The translations under genes and the position numbers were made by a program. The notes beneath the pieces were generated by a model, which worked only from the letters and a program-made list of their open reading frames with translations, searched no databases and was not told the origin of the DNA. A stretch of DNA of 32,418 nucleotides. Origin: Desulfovibrio sp. (GTDB lineage Bacteria > Desulfobacterota > Desulfovibrionia > Desulfovibrionales > Desulfovibrionaceae). Of this stretch, positions 8,072 through 16,065 are shown one piece after another. Positions within the stretch are counted from its first letter, which is position 1. Every line of letters starts with the position of its first letter. The stretch is taken from the NCBI GenBank assembly GCA_017454325.1, contig JAFTDG010000094.1:1-32418 (forward strand). The letters run 5' to 3'.

Positions 8072-9202
8072 ATGGGTAAGACAGGATACAAAAATACAAT
8101 GAATGCGACTGGCGTTACCTTAATGGAAGCTCTTTTTCCCACACTGCATATCGCTCCTTTACACCATAAATATCTGCATGCGGCACAAGCGCACCTCGAC
8201 AACTTAACCAAACCTCGTGGCAGTCTGGGGCGTCTTGAGGTCCTAGCTTCACGTCTGTATGCCATGGCTGAAGGGCGCACACCTCTGAACGTATCCCCCT
8301 CCATCATGCTTACTGTGGCTGGCGATCATGGCGTGGCTGCACAGCATGTTTCGCCGTATCCACAGGCGGTTACACGTCAGATGGTACAGAATTTTCTTCA
8401 TGAGGGTGCCGCCATCAATGCCTTATGCCGTGTTTCTGGCATGGATCTCCGCATTGTGGATGCTGGCTGCTGCGGTGGCCCTTTTCCCCACAACCCTATG
8501 CTCATCGACCGTCGTCTTGGCAACGGTACTGCCGACTTGAGCCAGGAAGCTGCCATGAGTCGTGCCACATGTCTGGCCGGCCTTCATGCAGGAATACAGC
8601 TGGCTCAGGAGTTGGCTGACGAAGGCTACCGCTGCATCGGTACGGGAGAAATGGGCATAGCCAACAGCACTTCGGCCACAGCACTGTACTGTGCACTCCT
8701 GGCCCAAGACCCGGCAGCCATGACCGGCCCTGGGGCCGGTGCAGACACAGCAATGCTGCGCCACAAAATTGCAGTAGTGCAGCGTGCATTAGCTGTTCAT
8801 GCCAGCGCGCTCAATGGTGACGTTATAGACATACTTGCTGCTTTGGGTGGTTTTGAAATCGTCATGATGGCCGGTATCATGCTGGGCGCTGCATCCCGAC
8901 GAATACCAGTACTTGTGGATGGCTTTATTTGCAGTGCTGCCTTTGTGGCGGCTCTTACTCTTTGCCCGGCCCTGGAAGGATATGCCATACTGGCTCATGC
9001 TTCTGCTGAGCCCGGGCACAGACGGGCCCTGGAAACCCTTCACTGCAACAGGGAATCGGCTACCCCGCTGCTGCATCTTGGCATGCGCCTTGGCGAAGGA
9101 ACTGGCTGTGCTGTTGCTTACCATCTGCTGCGCTGCTCGGCAGCCATCTTTAACGACATGGCCACTTTCATTTCCGCCGGAGTGGCAGATACATCATGCT
9201 AA
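8072..9202 (+). CDS. cobT: Nicotinate-nucleotide--dimethylbenzimidazole phosphoribosyltransferase
   Basis: Up to 376 residues. CobT transfers the phosphoribosyl group of nicotinate mononucleotide to dimethylbenzimidazole or another base, making the alpha-ribazole phosphate of the cobalamin lower ligand. Family marks are LTKPRGSLGRLE near the N-terminus, TVAGDHGV, GTGEMGIANST, TGPGAGAD and, near the C-terminus, MRLGEGTGCA, which contains the catalytic glutamate. Characterised CobT proteins are about 350 residues. The start is therefore uncertain: ATG at 8072, 8099 or 8123 all lack a clear ribosome binding site, and the last gives the most typical length. No cobalamin riboswitch is visible upstream. 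The 3' end overlaps the next gene by 7 bases. Confidence 0.95.
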   Translation: MGKTGYKNTMNATGVTLMEALFPTLHIAPLHHKYLHAAQAHLDNLTKPRGSLGRLEVLASRLYAMAEGRTPLNVSPSIMLTVAGDHGVAAQHVSPYPQAVTRQMVQNFLHEGAAINALCRVSGMDLRIVDAGCCGGPFPHNPMLIDRRLGNGTADLSQEAAMSRATCLAGLHAGIQLAQELADEGYRCIGTGEMGIANSTSATALYCALLAQDPAAMTGPGAGADTAMLRHKIAVVQRALAVHASALNGDVIDILAALGGFEIVMMAGIMLGAASRRIPVLVDGFICSAAFVAALTLCPALEGYAILAHASAEPGHRRALETLHCNRESATPLLHLGMRLGEGTGCAVAYHLLRCSAAIFNDMATFISAGVADTSC

Positions 9203-10200
9203 CCATATCCGATGCAAGCGAGAAGCGCATAAGCCAAGGCACCGATGCGCATGGCCAGCCTTCGCCTCTTTTACAGCTTGAGCATGTTTCTCAAAAATTT
9301 TTCACGCAGAGCCTCTGGAGAAAAAGAAAAACGCTGCTTGCGGTTAATGACGTTAGCATGTTCATAACCCATGGGGAAACAGTCGGGCTTGTGGGCGAAT
9401 CCGGATGTGGCAAATCCACCCTAGGGCGGCTCGCCTGCGGCTTATTGCAACCGTCTGAAGGGCATATTCTTCTGGATGGGCGTCCCTTGCCGCCGGCCGG
9501 GGCCCACAGCTGGGCTACCGGACGTATTCAAATGATCTTTCAGGATCCCGTTTCTTCGCTCAATCCAAGGCTGTGTGTACGTTCCTCCATAGCGGAACCA
9601 CTGGCAGCCAAACACGTTGGCCGTGTTGAAAGAAACAATATGGCTGATGCAATCCTGAGCGAAGTAGGCCTTGACGGACTTGGGAGCCGTTATCCTCACG
9701 AATTTTCCGGCGGTCAGCGTCAGCGCATTGCTATAGCCCGTGCCCTCATTACGCGACCGGACCTGGTCATTTGTGACGAGCCGGTTTCGGCGTTGGATGC
9801 CTCAATACAAGCACAAACGCTTAATCTGTTGCGCTCAGTACAAGAGCGTTTTGGCCCCGCCTACTTGTTTATTTCTCACGATTTGGCTGTAGTGGGTTTC
9901 CTGTGCAAAAGAATTATCGTCATGTATTTGGGAAGCATTGTTGAAGAAGGCTCCACGGAGCAGATTTTTACAACTTCCGCGCATCCCTATACCCAGGCAT
10001 TGCTGGCTGCCATTCCCAGCGGAGACGAGACAACGGAATATGCCCCCCCCCGGGAAGGAGAACTCCCTAATCCGCTTTCCCCTCCCACGGGCTGCCATTT
10101 TCACCCTCGCTGCCCGCATGCGCATGCTATCTGTCGTAGCGAGCCACCCACATGGAAGACTCTTGCCCCTGGCCACAGGGTACGCTGCTGGCTCGTGTAG
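9196..10200 (+). CDS. Oligopeptide/nickel-type ABC transporter ATP-binding protein (DppF/OppF-like)
   Basis: 334 residues with a complete ABC ATPase: Walker A GESGCGKST (67-75), Q-loop IFQDP, signature FSGGQRQR, Walker B VICDEP and H-loop ISHDL. The C-terminal segment CHFHPRCPHAHAIC is the oligopeptide-transporter extension seen in DppD/DppF, OppD/OppF and NikD/NikE. The substrate cannot be told from the ATPase. It is an orphan here: no permease, partner ATPase or binding protein is in the window, and the upstream neighbour is cobT, with which it overlaps by 7 bases. Nickel, cobalt or peptide uptake are all possible; pairing with cobT makes a metal or corrinoid link attractive but unproven. 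Its stop lies 7 bases from the end of the convergent pigment cluster, with no terminator between. Confidence 0.92.
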   Translation: MLTISDASEKRISQGTDAHGQPSPLLQLEHVSQKFFTQSLWRKRKTLLAVNDVSMFITHGETVGLVGESGCGKSTLGRLACGLLQPSEGHILLDGRPLPPAGAHSWATGRIQMIFQDPVSSLNPRLCVRSSIAEPLAAKHVGRVERNNMADAILSEVGLDGLGSRYPHEFSGGQRQRIAIARALITRPDLVICDEPVSALDASIQAQTLNLLRSVQERFGPAYLFISHDLAVVGFLCKRIIVMYLGSIVEEGSTEQIFTTSAHPYTQALLAAIPSGDETTEYAPPREGELPNPLSPPTGCHFHPRCPHAHAICRSEPPTWKTLAPGHRVRCWLV

Positions 10201-10207
10201 CAAGCAT

Positions 10208-11422
10208 TCACCAGTCTCTGGGTTTACCCACAGAGCTGCGGGGGATATCCGCACCAAAGTCATATTTTCCCGGCCGTTCTTCGTCACGCAACTGTGAGCG
10301 GGCGAAACGGATTAAGGATGCACGCAATTCCTCAGGGTCAGCATTTGCCTCGGGAACGACAAAAGCCTTCAACCTGAAGCCTTCCTCAACACGCATGAGC
10401 CGTACAGCGCAACTGTGTACACCGTCACAACGTTCAAGAACTTTGGCCACATGCTGGGGGTACACGTTAATACCACCCACCTGAACCGCTTTGTCGATGC
10501 GTGCTCCTGGTCGCAAATGACGATCATCCAGCCAGGTGACGGTATCCATCAGAGGATACTGACGCAGACCATCATCCGGCAAAAGGCGTTCCAGTGTGCC
10601 ACGCCCATTTCCCCTTCCCCGCCGAACATGGGGCAGTAACTCAAAGGGAGCATCCGGATGCTTTCGGTAACAAAATGCCCCGACTTCTGAAGAACCAAAT
10701 ATCTCAATAACACAAAAACCGTAATGCAACAGAGTTTGCAGTACTTCAGACGGCGTAGGGGAAGTCGCCGTAAAAACAGTGATGTCTGTCCCCCGTTTCT
10801 CTGCTCCGCATACCCAGTGTTGCAACGTCACGAATCTGCTCCATATAAGCGGAATGCTGATAACCATGTCTCCGGGGCGCATCTGCGCGGCAACTGCTGT
10901 CGGCAGTAAGGGCACAGTACGAAAAGGAATTCCCAGGCTTAACGGCAGCAAGAGTCCAAAGGTAAATCCATACATATGGTGCAGCGGTGCAGAAACCAAC
11001 GCTGCCGTTCTGTCTTCCACAAGCGGAGCAACACTGGTGATCTCCTGGCGCAAATGGCTTTCCCTGTGAGTGCAGGGTTTAGGCACTCCCGTTGTTCCAG
11101 AAGTAAAAAATGTGACAAGACGTTCCCCACACTCCCATTGTGCAAGTGCGGCCTTGGCAAGTTCACCACATGTTTCGTCTATGCGCGGCACAGGTACTTC
11201 CGTGTGGAACATGGTGTTGACCTGTTGCGTCACGTTTTCCACAGCTTCACGATCCAGCCCCAATGCTTCCCATCGCGATCTGCCAAATTCCTGTGTTGCA
11301 TGCGTGTCAGAAAAACATAACGACGTACGGCGCTGGATGACTGCCCGCGTCATGGACTGCACAATAGCTGTAAAAGCACAGAGCCCGAGATGCGGTATCC
11401 TCTCCAGTGGCCATGATTTCAT
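10208..11422 (-). CDS. Acyl-ACP/acyl-CoA synthetase of the aryl polyene cluster (ApeH-like)
   Basis: 404 residues of the adenylate-forming (ANL) superfamily. The P-loop FTSGTTGVPKP, the A5-like motif IFGSSEVGA, the hinge region RPGARIDKAVQVGG and the C-terminal catalytic lysine in SSVGKPRDW are all present. It is short for the family (usually 450-550), so the N-terminal subdomain is reduced. In aryl polyene clusters this enzyme is thought to activate the aromatic starter acid or a fatty acyl group and load it on an ACP. The start at 11422 forms an ATGA overlap with the stop of the preceding gene, preferred over the in-frame ATG 54 bases upstream. It is the last gene of the minus-strand cluster. 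Confidence 0.88.
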   Translation of the reverse strand: MKSWPLERIPHLGLCAFTAIVQSMTRAVIQRRTSLCFSDTHATQEFGRSRWEALGLDREAVENVTQQVNTMFHTEVPVPRIDETCGELAKAALAQWECGERLVTFFTSGTTGVPKPCTHRESHLRQEITSVAPLVEDRTAALVSAPLHHMYGFTFGLLLPLSLGIPFRTVPLLPTAVAAQMRPGDMVISIPLIWSRFVTLQHWVCGAEKRGTDITVFTATSPTPSEVLQTLLHYGFCVIEIFGSSEVGAFCYRKHPDAPFELLPHVRRGRGNGRGTLERLLPDDGLRQYPLMDTVTWLDDRHLRPGARIDKAVQVGGINVYPQHVAKVLERCDGVHSCAVRLMRVEEGFRLKAFVVPEANADPEELRASLIRFARSQLRDEERPGKYDFGADIPRSSVGKPRDW

Positions 11423-12330
11423 AGTGCACTCCGTGCCTGTACAACCACACCTCGCCCACCGCATGTTGAACGGCATAGACAGTCAACAGCGGCAGTCTCT
11501 CCCCTATGGATTGCTGCCAAGGCATGGACAACATCCAGTGCATGCGTCATGGGGCCATGCCCCCACTGAGGCTCATGGTCTGTTCCATTTTGCGAACACG
11601 CTGTGCCGGAAAGAAAAACCGAGATGCCCCGGTCTGCATCTGCTCCCCAAAGCGTACGCAGGCGTGGCAGGCCAGGCGTTTCGCACTTAAGGCAAAAAAA
11701 TGCAGCGCCTTCCGTCAGTGGCAGGCCATCACGAAATAATTGCGGGCAGCAGGCAGAAAAACGGCTGTCCACTTCGTCAACAACGCCGAGCAAGACAACA
11801 TCTGCGCGTTGCGAAGAAAGCAGGGCTGTCGCTGTGGTTAATGCACCAGCAAAGGAAAGTTCGAACTGCGAAACAGTAAAACACGGCCCATGGATACCTA
11901 GTAACAGACTCAACAGCCCTGTCCCCACATTATTTACGGCATGGGAGAACGCAGTAGGCGAAGACAGTTGGGGCCCGTTATCAATGATCGAATCCATGAA
12001 GTTCATGTTCATTTGGACACAGCTGAATGCTGTGCCCAGAACAAGTGCCATGCGGGACTCCATTGCCTCATGGGGCAGGCCGGCCTGCTGCAGAGCATCA
12101 AAGGCGGCCAACAGTGCCATTCGCGCATAAAAAGGAACGCGCCGCAGTTTTTTTGCAGGCAGATATGCGGCCAAACGTGCGATGTCAGGTCGAACCTTGT
12201 CAGCAGGTTCTGAAAAAGCAGGTGAAGCATGGGGCCAAGGCATATCCTTAACAATCTCAATGGAATCCTTGCCGCCAGTGCTGTGCACCACCCCTACACC
12301 TGTCACAGAGAGAAAAGGAATCGCTTTCAT
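11419..12330 (-). CDS. Ketosynthase-like chain-length-factor protein lacking the active-site Cys (ApeC-like)
   Basis: 303 residues, about 100 shorter than a full ketosynthase. The N-terminal thiolase half is recognisable (VLGTAFSCVQMN, NNVGTGLLSLLLGIHGP), but the nucleophile motif TVSAACASG is replaced by TVSQFELSF, putting Glu157 where Cys belongs. The first catalytic-His region (NAHGTAT) is missing, while a GHGPMTHALD segment near the C-terminus matches the second His region. It is therefore a condensation-inactive subunit that would pair with the ketosynthase encoded immediately upstream, as chain-length factors do in type II polyketide synthases and as ApeC does with ApeO in E. coli (from memory). 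ATGA overlaps on both sides point to coupled, near-stoichiometric translation. Confidence 0.85.
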   Translation of the reverse strand: MKAIPFLSVTGVGVVHSTGGKDSIEIVKDMPWPHASPAFSEPADKVRPDIARLAAYLPAKKLRRVPFYARMALLAAFDALQQAGLPHEAMESRMALVLGTAFSCVQMNMNFMDSIIDNGPQLSSPTAFSHAVNNVGTGLLSLLLGIHGPCFTVSQFELSFAGALTTATALLSSQRADVVLLGVVDEVDSRFSACCPQLFRDGLPLTEGAAFFCLKCETPGLPRLRTLWGADADRGISVFLSGTACSQNGTDHEPQWGHGPMTHALDVVHALAAIHRGETAAVDCLCRSTCGGRGVVVQARSAL

Positions 12331-13532
12331 CTGGCTAACCCCAGTACCAGGGCAGCATTGCCACCGCCGAATCCCAATGATGTCGACAATGCATACGGCC
12401 TTGTTACAGGCTGCACTTCGCGTGTCGGGGCAAAACCGATTTCAGGATCAGGTGTGACAAAGCCCTGCGTGGCTGGTACAAAACCACTGTGCAATGCAGC
12501 CAGGGCAAGAACAGCCTCCAATGCACCGGCAGCACCAAGAGTATGGCCCGTACCCCCTTTGCTGCCCCATACTGGAGTATGAGGCAGCAGGGCGTGCAGC
12601 ACCTGCCCCTCGACTCTGTCATTCTCCCGCGTAGCTGTGCCGTGGGCATTAACGAATGCAATATCCTCTTGAGATATTGCCGCTTGCGCCAATGCCAGGG
12701 CAATGGCATCACGTAATCCCCGCCCTTCTGGGTGTGGTGCAGTAATATGATACGCGTCTGACGCGCTGCCAAAACCCAATATGCGCCCCAATACAGGTGC
12801 ATTGCGACGTTTGGCAAAAGCAGCGTCCTCAAGCACCAATGCGGCAGCCCCCTCACCCAAATTCAATCCATTGCGATTTCTGTCAAAGGGGCGACACGGT
12901 GTGTCAGAAGAAATCATAAGGCGTGCAAAGCCAGTATGCGGCACAAGACTCAGGGCGTCAGCACCGCCGCAAATGGCACAGAAGCACTGGCCCGTGGCAA
13001 TGAGATCCGCAGCAATACCCACCGCATCCGCTCCGGAAGTACAGGCATCGGTAATGGTAAGGCGTTGCCCACAGGCGTCGGGCACCAGTTGCAGTGCAAG
13101 GTTGGACGAGAAATAATCCTCAATATCACCACCAGCTGTGGCGTCATTGCATTCTTTTACAGTGCCCGAGGTATCGGCGTTAGCAGTGAGGGTGCGGTTT
13201 GCTCTGTAAGACGCCAAAAAGTGTAATGCACTGCCAGCAGTGGTACCAAAGACTACGCTTGCTTCCCTTTGTGCCCACAGTGGCAATTGTGCCATAGAAA
13301 GTGCCTGAGTCACAACTTCATGCGCAAGACAATAGGTATCCCAGGCAGAATGCCTCCGCCTTCCCGGAAATAAGGCTTCACCTATGGAAAAAAAGGGGTA
13401 GGGAAGCGCCTGTTTATCAAGATGTTGAGAAGACGTAAGATGCTTTCGGGCATTTTCCAGACCGCGCAATGCAGCATGAGGATTTGTACCCGCTGCACAC
13501 AGACAAGCCATGCCCGTCACAACGACGTCCAT
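12327..13532 (-). CDS. Beta-ketoacyl-ACP synthase (ApeO-like), partner of the chain-length factor
   Basis: 401 residues with a full catalytic triad: Cys164 in TDACTSG, His297 in NAHGTAT and His330 in GHTLGAAG, plus Lys325 in the SKGG loop. This is the FabF-like condensing enzyme expected to extend the polyene chain by decarboxylative condensation with malonyl-ACP. It overlaps the chain-length-factor gene by four bases, so a heterodimer is likely. The start at 13532 has GAGGA seven bases upstream and begins with the typical MDVVVTGMA strand; the in-frame ATG 51 bases upstream would run into the ACP gene. Confidence 0.92.
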   Translation of the reverse strand: MDVVVTGMACLCAAGTNPHAALRGLENARKHLTSSQHLDKQALPYPFFSIGEALFPGRRRHSAWDTYCLAHEVVTQALSMAQLPLWAQREASVVFGTTAGSALHFLASYRANRTLTANADTSGTVKECNDATAGGDIEDYFSSNLALQLVPDACGQRLTITDACTSGADAVGIAADLIATGQCFCAICGGADALSLVPHTGFARLMISSDTPCRPFDRNRNGLNLGEGAAALVLEDAAFAKRRNAPVLGRILGFGSASDAYHITAPHPEGRGLRDAIALALAQAAISQEDIAFVNAHGTATRENDRVEGQVLHALLPHTPVWGSKGGTGHTLGAAGALEAVLALAALHSGFVPATQGFVTPDPEIGFAPTREVQPVTRPYALSTSLGFGGGNAALVLGLAR

Positions 13533-13539
13533 TGCTTCC

Positions 13540-13812
13540 TCAATTACCTGTCTGGCGTGAAAGAATGAAATCCGCCAAACCACGTATAGATGTAAATGCC
13601 TGTCGCGCTTCTTCAGCGTCAGCTATGGCGACGCCAAATTCCTTCTCAACAATGACAACAAGCTCGACAGCATCCAAAGAATCAAGCATCAAGCCCTTCT
13701 CTGTATCAAAAAGCGGAAGGTCAGAATCAATATCCTCCGGAGTAATGTCATCCAATCGCAAACCAGTAATAATAAGTGTTTTTAAGGAATTTTCTATGTC
13801 ATTTTTGGTCAT
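13540..13812 (-). CDS. Acyl carrier protein 1 of the aryl polyene cluster
   Basis: 90 residues, acidic and helical. The phosphopantetheine attachment serine is Ser45 in the motif LDSLDAVEL. It would carry the growing polyene or the starter unit. It is preceded by an AT-rich 72-base gap that follows the AT-rich hydrolase-like gene, and ends seven bases before the ketosynthase start. The ribosome binding site is weak (TAGGT). A second ACP is encoded at 23243, matching the two-ACP layout (ApeE/ApeF) of known aryl polyene clusters. Confidence 0.93.
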   Translation of the reverse strand: MTKNDIENSLKTLIITGLRLDDITPEDIDSDLPLFDTEKGLMLDSLDAVELVVIVEKEFGVAIADAEEARQAFTSIRGLADFILSRQTGN

Positions 13813-13831
13813 GTTTATACCTACATGTGTT

Positions 13832-13860
13832 ATTATATTGATAAGATAATCATGTATAAG
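13832..13860 (-). promoter_or_regulatory. Possible internal promoter before ACP 1
   Basis: The AT-rich gap holds a perfect TATAAT on the minus strand (13832-13837), about 20 bases before the ACP ATG. The -35 region at the right spacing (TTATAC or CTTATA) matches poorly. It could restart transcription after the AT-rich gene, but base composition alone may produce the match. Confidence 0.3.
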
Positions 13861-13884
13861 TTTTGCAATACTTCAAAAAATGTT

Positions 13885-15135
13885 CTATTTGCTGTAATAC
13901 CTTGATAATTCTGTGAGATAGGAGTTAAACAACAATGTAGCGTCACTATTGTCTATTCTACCATCAAGGAACATATCTGCGACCTTGCAAAATGACTCCA
14001 TTGGCTGCGCAAGATGAGGATTTGTACTGTCTATGGCTGCAAGGTAAATAAATAAGTTATTTGTTATTGCATTAAAACCTAATGTCAGTTTTAAGCCCAT
14101 ATTCTTCTGTAGATACCGCATCTGTATGCAGTCCGAAGGGGAATATACGTTGGAAAATATGAATATTTTTGATTGAAGAACGTTTTCTTGCAACATTGGC
14201 AGCAGATTAAATTGAAATGTATCTCTTTTTGAATTTATATCGTCATATTGTGATGTTATACTAACTTTATTAAAAATTTTATTAAAATAATCAAGTTTAT
14301 TCTCAAATTTGTAATATTGAAATATAGAAATCTGTGGACACAGTGCTATACATTTTGAATATTTAAGTAAATATGATATATAAATAGATGCAAATGCACC
14401 ATTTGAGCTGCTTATAAATGTAATATTATTATATTCTATATTATGAATATCACATATTTTTTTTATAATATCAAAAAGTCCATTGACAACAGAATCATCA
14501 CGAGTTCCATAATAAAAACAAATTGCTTTTTGTGCAAAATTTATTTGACGTGAAGGATCATCAATATATAAGCAATATCCATCAAATACTGAACTATATG
14601 TCTTCCTCATAAAAGAAGGATATGCACGATGGATAGCATATGCTGAAAGAAATACATACAATCTTTTTTTAGTTGATGGTAAAAGGCAGCATTCATAAGT
14701 AAATGAATGGTGATGTATGCTGAGTCTGTTGTAATGGGCTGTTGTCAATTCCGATAATTGTATATGTTTTGTACTGGTATTAAAGGCTACATATATATTT
14801 AAGCGTTCTCGTGCTAAACTTCCTTCTGAAAGCTCCATTTCCAAAAATAATCCGTCCTCTGTAAGAAAAAACGGTGAAGACGCGTAGAGTTTTTCCTGAT
14901 TTCGGATAAAATGGAGAAGAGGATTTTCTTCGTAAAGTTGGATGTTACGTCCTTTGAGAAATTTCTTATAATTAGCGATACTAAATTTCTTGCTTGGATT
15001 CCTGCCCTCTTTTGCTCCAAATTCAAGAAAATGTTTTGCAGGGTCAACCTGTGCCCGAAGGACATCCTGATTATTTTCCAGGTAGTAACCAGCATCAAAC
15101 AGCGGAGAACTACCCAGTAGATCCATATCATTCAT
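13885..15135 (-). CDS. AT-rich alpha/beta-hydrolase-like protein with N-terminal polysaccharide-locus repeat domain
   Basis: 416 residues, cytoplasmic, no signal peptide. Residues 10-52 (LFDAGYYLENNQDV, then DPAKHFLEFGAKEGRNP) are a repeat often found in front of glycosyltransferases and other surface-polysaccharide proteins. The centre and C-terminus resemble an alpha/beta-hydrolase family of capsule and Asp2-like loci: a pattern like F-R-x-Y...YIDDP, a YYGTRDD strand end, and a nucleophile elbow ISSSNGAF with candidate Ser244. It may be an esterase or deacylase acting on a glycan or on the polyene conjugate; no substrate can be named. By eye its G+C is far below its neighbours (runs of AAT, ATA and TTA codons), and it is not a standard aryl polyene gene, so acquisition is likely. 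A ribosome binding site (AAGG) supports the start. Confidence 0.72.
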   Translation of the reverse strand: MNDMDLLGSSPLFDAGYYLENNQDVLRAQVDPAKHFLEFGAKEGRNPSKKFSIANYKKFLKGRNIQLYEENPLLHFIRNQEKLYASSPFFLTEDGLFLEMELSEGSLARERLNIYVAFNTSTKHIQLSELTTAHYNRLSIHHHSFTYECCLLPSTKKRLYVFLSAYAIHRAYPSFMRKTYSSVFDGYCLYIDDPSRQINFAQKAICFYYGTRDDSVVNGLFDIIKKICDIHNIEYNNITFISSSNGAFASIYISYLLKYSKCIALCPQISIFQYYKFENKLDYFNKIFNKVSITSQYDDINSKRDTFQFNLLPMLQENVLQSKIFIFSNVYSPSDCIQMRYLQKNMGLKLTLGFNAITNNLFIYLAAIDSTNPHLAQPMESFCKVADMFLDGRIDNSDATLLFNSYLTELSRYYSK

Positions 15136-15162
15136 AATAAACCTTGCGATTACGCCCTCTAT

Positions 15163-16065
15163 TTATACCCACATATCATAAAAATTAAAAAACTGATATG
15201 GATAATTCTTTACTACAGCTTCCATGGCCCTTGCAAAACGTACAGCGTAGGGTCGAAAGGCATCAGGTTCACGGTGTGACAAACCTCTTGGCACGTCAAT
15301 ATGTTCTACATGCCAAACGGTAGCAAGCCCCTTTTCACGGACAGTAAACAGCATAAGCAGGTCTGCTCCTGTCGAGGAAGCTAGTACATAGGCACTCATG
15401 GGCAGGCAGATCTCGCCGCCCAAAAAAGGGGTTTTGACACAGTGGTGCATGGGCGTATGGGCAGGCAGTCGGTCTCCCATAAGGCACACAATTTCACCCC
15501 GTTTAAGCGCTGCCGACGCCTCTACCAGTGAACCAACTGGGTCGGATGCATCAATAACATGAAAAGGTTTGCCCTTTCCTCTCTCGAAATAATGCTTGTC
15601 TGGATCCCCAGGGGTTTTCATTTGCACAATGTTTACTGGCGTATCAAATTGCTCCAAACCCGCAAGACCTGTCTGCCATGTACCGATGTGCGCAGAGAGG
15701 ATAATACAGCCTTTGGGATTTTTCCCGGCTTCAGACAGACAATGATATGCATACGGAGCCGTTGCATGTAATAAAAAATGGCCGGTAATACCAGCTACCA
15801 TACGATCCAGCAGGATATTGCCAAAGGTCCAGTACAGACGATAGACATTGATAATATTATGTAAGGGACCGGCGTCTGGAAAACGATGGGCAAGATACGC
15901 CGTACAGCGATGTCGAACTCGGGGCAGAAGTGTATAATACAAAACTACAAAAAACAGAACGAAACGCGCAAAAACAACTAGTCTGCACCGTACCATACAT
16001 TCAAAAAAAGCGTAGCGAAATTTAGAACCCAGATTACGCATTGTTTCCGGGTATTCAACTGTCAT
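15163..16065 (-). CDS. LpxL/HtrB-like lysophospholipid acyltransferase
   Basis: 300 residues with an N-terminal membrane helix (VFARFVLFFVVLYYTLL, about 30-46). The catalytic-type motif is ILSAHIGTWQTG, where typical LpxL enzymes have HxGNWE, so the acidic partner reads Gln. A later GDR (LMGDRLPAH) and the C-terminal YPYQFFNFYDMW also match the family. In aryl polyene clusters a member of this family, sometimes fused to a glycosyltransferase, is thought to transfer the polyene to a lipid or glycolipid anchor at the inner membrane. Here the glycosyltransferase is a separate gene overlapping by 11 bases. GGGAG eight bases upstream supports the start. Confidence 0.85.
   Translation of the reverse strand: MTVEYPETMRNLGSKFRYAFFECMVRCRLVVFARFVLFFVVLYYTLLPRVRHRCTAYLAHRFPDAGPLHNIINVYRLYWTFGNILLDRMVAGITGHFLLHATAPYAYHCLSEAGKNPKGCIILSAHIGTWQTGLAGLEQFDTPVNIVQMKTPGDPDKHYFERGKGKPFHVIDASDPVGSLVEASAALKRGEIVCLMGDRLPAHTPMHHCVKTPFLGGEICLPMSAYVLASSTGADLLMLFTVREKGLATVWHVEHIDVPRGLSHREPDAFRPYAVRFARAMEAVVKNYPYQFFNFYDMWV

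Noticed and set aside
11070-11690. Plus-strand frame of 206 residues inside the synthetase/chain-length-factor genes
   Set aside because: It is a shadow of two well-supported minus-strand genes with no family resemblance or start signal.
13813-15160. AT-rich segment as an insertion sequence or prophage fragment
   Set aside because: No transposase, integrase, terminal inverted repeats or flanking target duplications were found; it holds a single full-length gene.
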